Shown piece by piece: positions 62,802 through 64,000 of a DNA stretch of 64,000 nt. How positions within the stretch are numbered: position 1 is the first letter of the stretch; each line of letters opens with the position of its first letter. This stretch comes from Priestia taiwanensis (GTDB taxonomy: Bacteria; Bacillota; Bacilli; Bacillales; Bacillaceae_G). Location: assembly GCF_014638355.1 (NCBI RefSeq), contig NZ_BMFK01000002.1, forward strand, positions 310,001-374,000, given 5' to 3'. Under the pieces are notes generated by a model. That model searched no databases. It was given only the letters and a program-made list of their open reading frames with translations, and was not told the origin of the DNA. The translations under genes were made by a program, and so were the position numbers.

Positions 62802-64000
62802 TTATAGCACTCCTGAGTTACCATTATAAACAATTCCACGAGAAGCATCAACTGTAATATCTTGGCCATCTACAAAAATGTTCGTTGCATTTGCAGCACC
62901 AACAATTACTGGAATACCTAAGTTAACTCCTACTACTGCAGCGTGAGATGTTAATCCACCTTCTTCAACAATTAATGCAGCTGCTTTTTCGATTGCAGGC
63001 ATCATATCTTTATCCGTTGCAGTTGTTACTAATACCGCACCAGCTTTCATTTTGCTCATTGCCTCTGCACCTGTATGAGCTACGACTACTTCACCAGTTG
63101 CTGATTTACGACCAATTCCTTGGCTTGTTAATAATGCTTCGCCAACCATTTGTACTTTCATCATGTTTGTTGTACCTGTTTCACCTACAGGAACTCCAGC
63201 AGTAATTACGATTGTATCACCGTTATTGATGAAACCAGCTTTCATACCAGTTTGAACTGCACTGTCAATCATTTCGTCTGTTGTGTTTACTTTCTTCGCA
63301 AGTTGAGCATTCACACCCCATACAAGTGATAAACGACGGCATACATGCTCATCAAATGTTACTGCCACGATTGGAGCTTTTGGACGGTACTTAGAGATTG
63401 TACGAGCTGTATGACCAGATTCTGTTGGAGTTACGATTGCAGCAACATCTAATGATAATGCAGTGTGTGCAACAGATTGTCCGATTGCATTTGTAATGTT
63501 TGTTTGTACGTCTTTCGTACGCTTGCTTAATAAGTTTTTGTAATCTAAGCTCGCTTCCACAGTCTCAGCGATTGTTGCCATCATGTGTACTGATTCAACT
63601 GGGTATTGACCAGCAGCTGTTTCACCAGAAAGCATGATTGCATCTGTACCATCTAAGATTGCGTTCGCAACATCAGATGCTTCCGCACGAGTTGGACGTG
63701 GGTTGCGTTGCATTGAGTCTAACATTTGCGTTGCAGTAATTACTGGCTTCGCAAGTAAGTTACACTTCTTGATTAAACGCTTTTGTACTAATGGTACTTC
63801 TTGAGGTGGAATTTCTACACCCATGTCACCACGAGCAACCATTAAACCATCAGATACTTCTAAGATTGCATCGATGTTATCGATACCTTCTTGGTTCTCG
63901 ATTTTTGGAATGATTTGAATATAGTCAGCACCATTCTCACGAAGTAATTCACGAATTTCTAATACATCAGACGCTTTACGAACGAATGAAGCGGCGATGA
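62802..64000 (-). CDS. pyk: Pyruvate kinase (N-terminal part outside window)
   Basis: About 400 C-terminal residues of a protein whose family length in bacilli is about 585. The frame is open to the window edge. Visible: [32 protein letters not shown], the active-site stretch [19 protein letters not shown] and [13 protein letters not shown], the allosteric C domain, then the extra PEP-utiliser-like domain ([36 protein letters not shown]) characteristic of Bacillus/Geobacillus Pyk. It catalyses PEP + ADP to pyruvate + ATP. Start and promoter lie beyond 64000, where pfkA would be expected. Confidence 0.98.
   Translation of the reverse strand, partial: IAASFVRKASDVLEIRELLRENGADYIQIIPKIENQEGIDNIDAILEVSDGLMVARGDMGVEIPPQEVPLVQKRLIKKCNLLAKPVITATQMLDSMQRNPRPTRAEASDVANAILDGTDAIMLSGETAAGQYPVESVHMMATIAETVEASLDYKNLLSKRTKDVQTNITNAIGQSVAHTALSLDVAAIVTPTESGHTARTISKYRPKAPIVAVTFDEHVCRRLSLVWGVNAQLAKKVNTTDEMIDSAVQTGMKAGFINNGDTIVITAGVPVGETGTTNMMKVQMVGEALLTSQGIGRKSATGEVVVAHTGAEAMSKMKAGAVLVTTATDKDMMPAIEKAAALIVEEGGLTSHAAVVGVNLGIPVIVGAANATNIFVDGQDITVDASRGIVYNGNSGVL

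Noticed and set aside
1..64000. CRISPR arrays, tRNA/rRNA genes, prophage or insertion sequences
   Set aside because: No spaced direct repeats, no tRNA-like cloverleaf or CCA ends, and no transposase or integrase frames were seen.

Overview
The window is an AT-rich low-GC Firmicutes chromosome segment. It almost certainly comes from a spore-forming Bacillus, near but probably not inside the best-known species of the B. cereus group. The evidence is strong AGGAGG-type ribosome binding sites with many GTG/TTG starts, sporulation genes (sspI, ytxC, ytaF), T-box and L20 leaders, FadR, and a core gene order that I recall as the B. subtilis/B. cereus trxA to pyk neighbourhood. Most genes are on the minus strand. 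There are no rRNA or tRNA genes, CRISPR arrays, transposases or phage genes.

Layout. 1-5.2 kb: uvrC (3' end cut off by the window), an ECF sigma / anti-sigma / lipoprotein operon, a GC-rich palindromic repeat, trxA and a VOC protein. 5.2-10.4 kb: fatty acid degradation (etfA, etfB, fadB, fadR, lcfA) with a near-perfect FadR operator. 10.5-18.1 kb: an accessory-looking block with a PlsY-like acyltransferase that appears to start at ATT, an unusual GNAT-aminotransferase V fusion, and the argCJBDF operon with tandem candidate ArgR boxes. 18.2-31.6 kb: a DinB-fold protein, mutS2, polX, cvpA, zapA, rnhC, pheST behind a Phe T-box, rlmP, sspI and an M42 peptidase. 31.7-33.1 kb: infC-rpmI-rplT behind an L20 leader. 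33.3-36.4 kb: a monofunctional transglycosylase, a zinc alcohol dehydrogenase and a glycerophosphodiesterase.

36.4-64 kb: thrS behind a Thr T-box, ytxC, a YtrA-like GntR/ABC transporter operon, dnaB-dnaI, nrdR, speD (behind a long structured leader), gapB, coaE, ytaF, mutM, polA (behind a possible small RNA or attenuator), phoPR, a MaoC-like protein, mdh-icd-citZ, ytwI, ytvI, fxsA and the 3' two thirds of pyk.

Most of the window is conserved housekeeping. The best candidates for something undescribed are (1) the PlsY-like gene translationally coupled to the GNAT-aminotransferase fusion at 10560-12744, which looks like a two-gene amino-lipid or N-acyl-amine pathway, and (2) the speD leader at 47093-47237, whose C-rich stretch is exactly complementary to the speD Shine-Dalgarno. 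Weaker leads are the 53.5 kb hairpin RNA upstream of polA, the ECF operon and the palindrome in the citZ leader.
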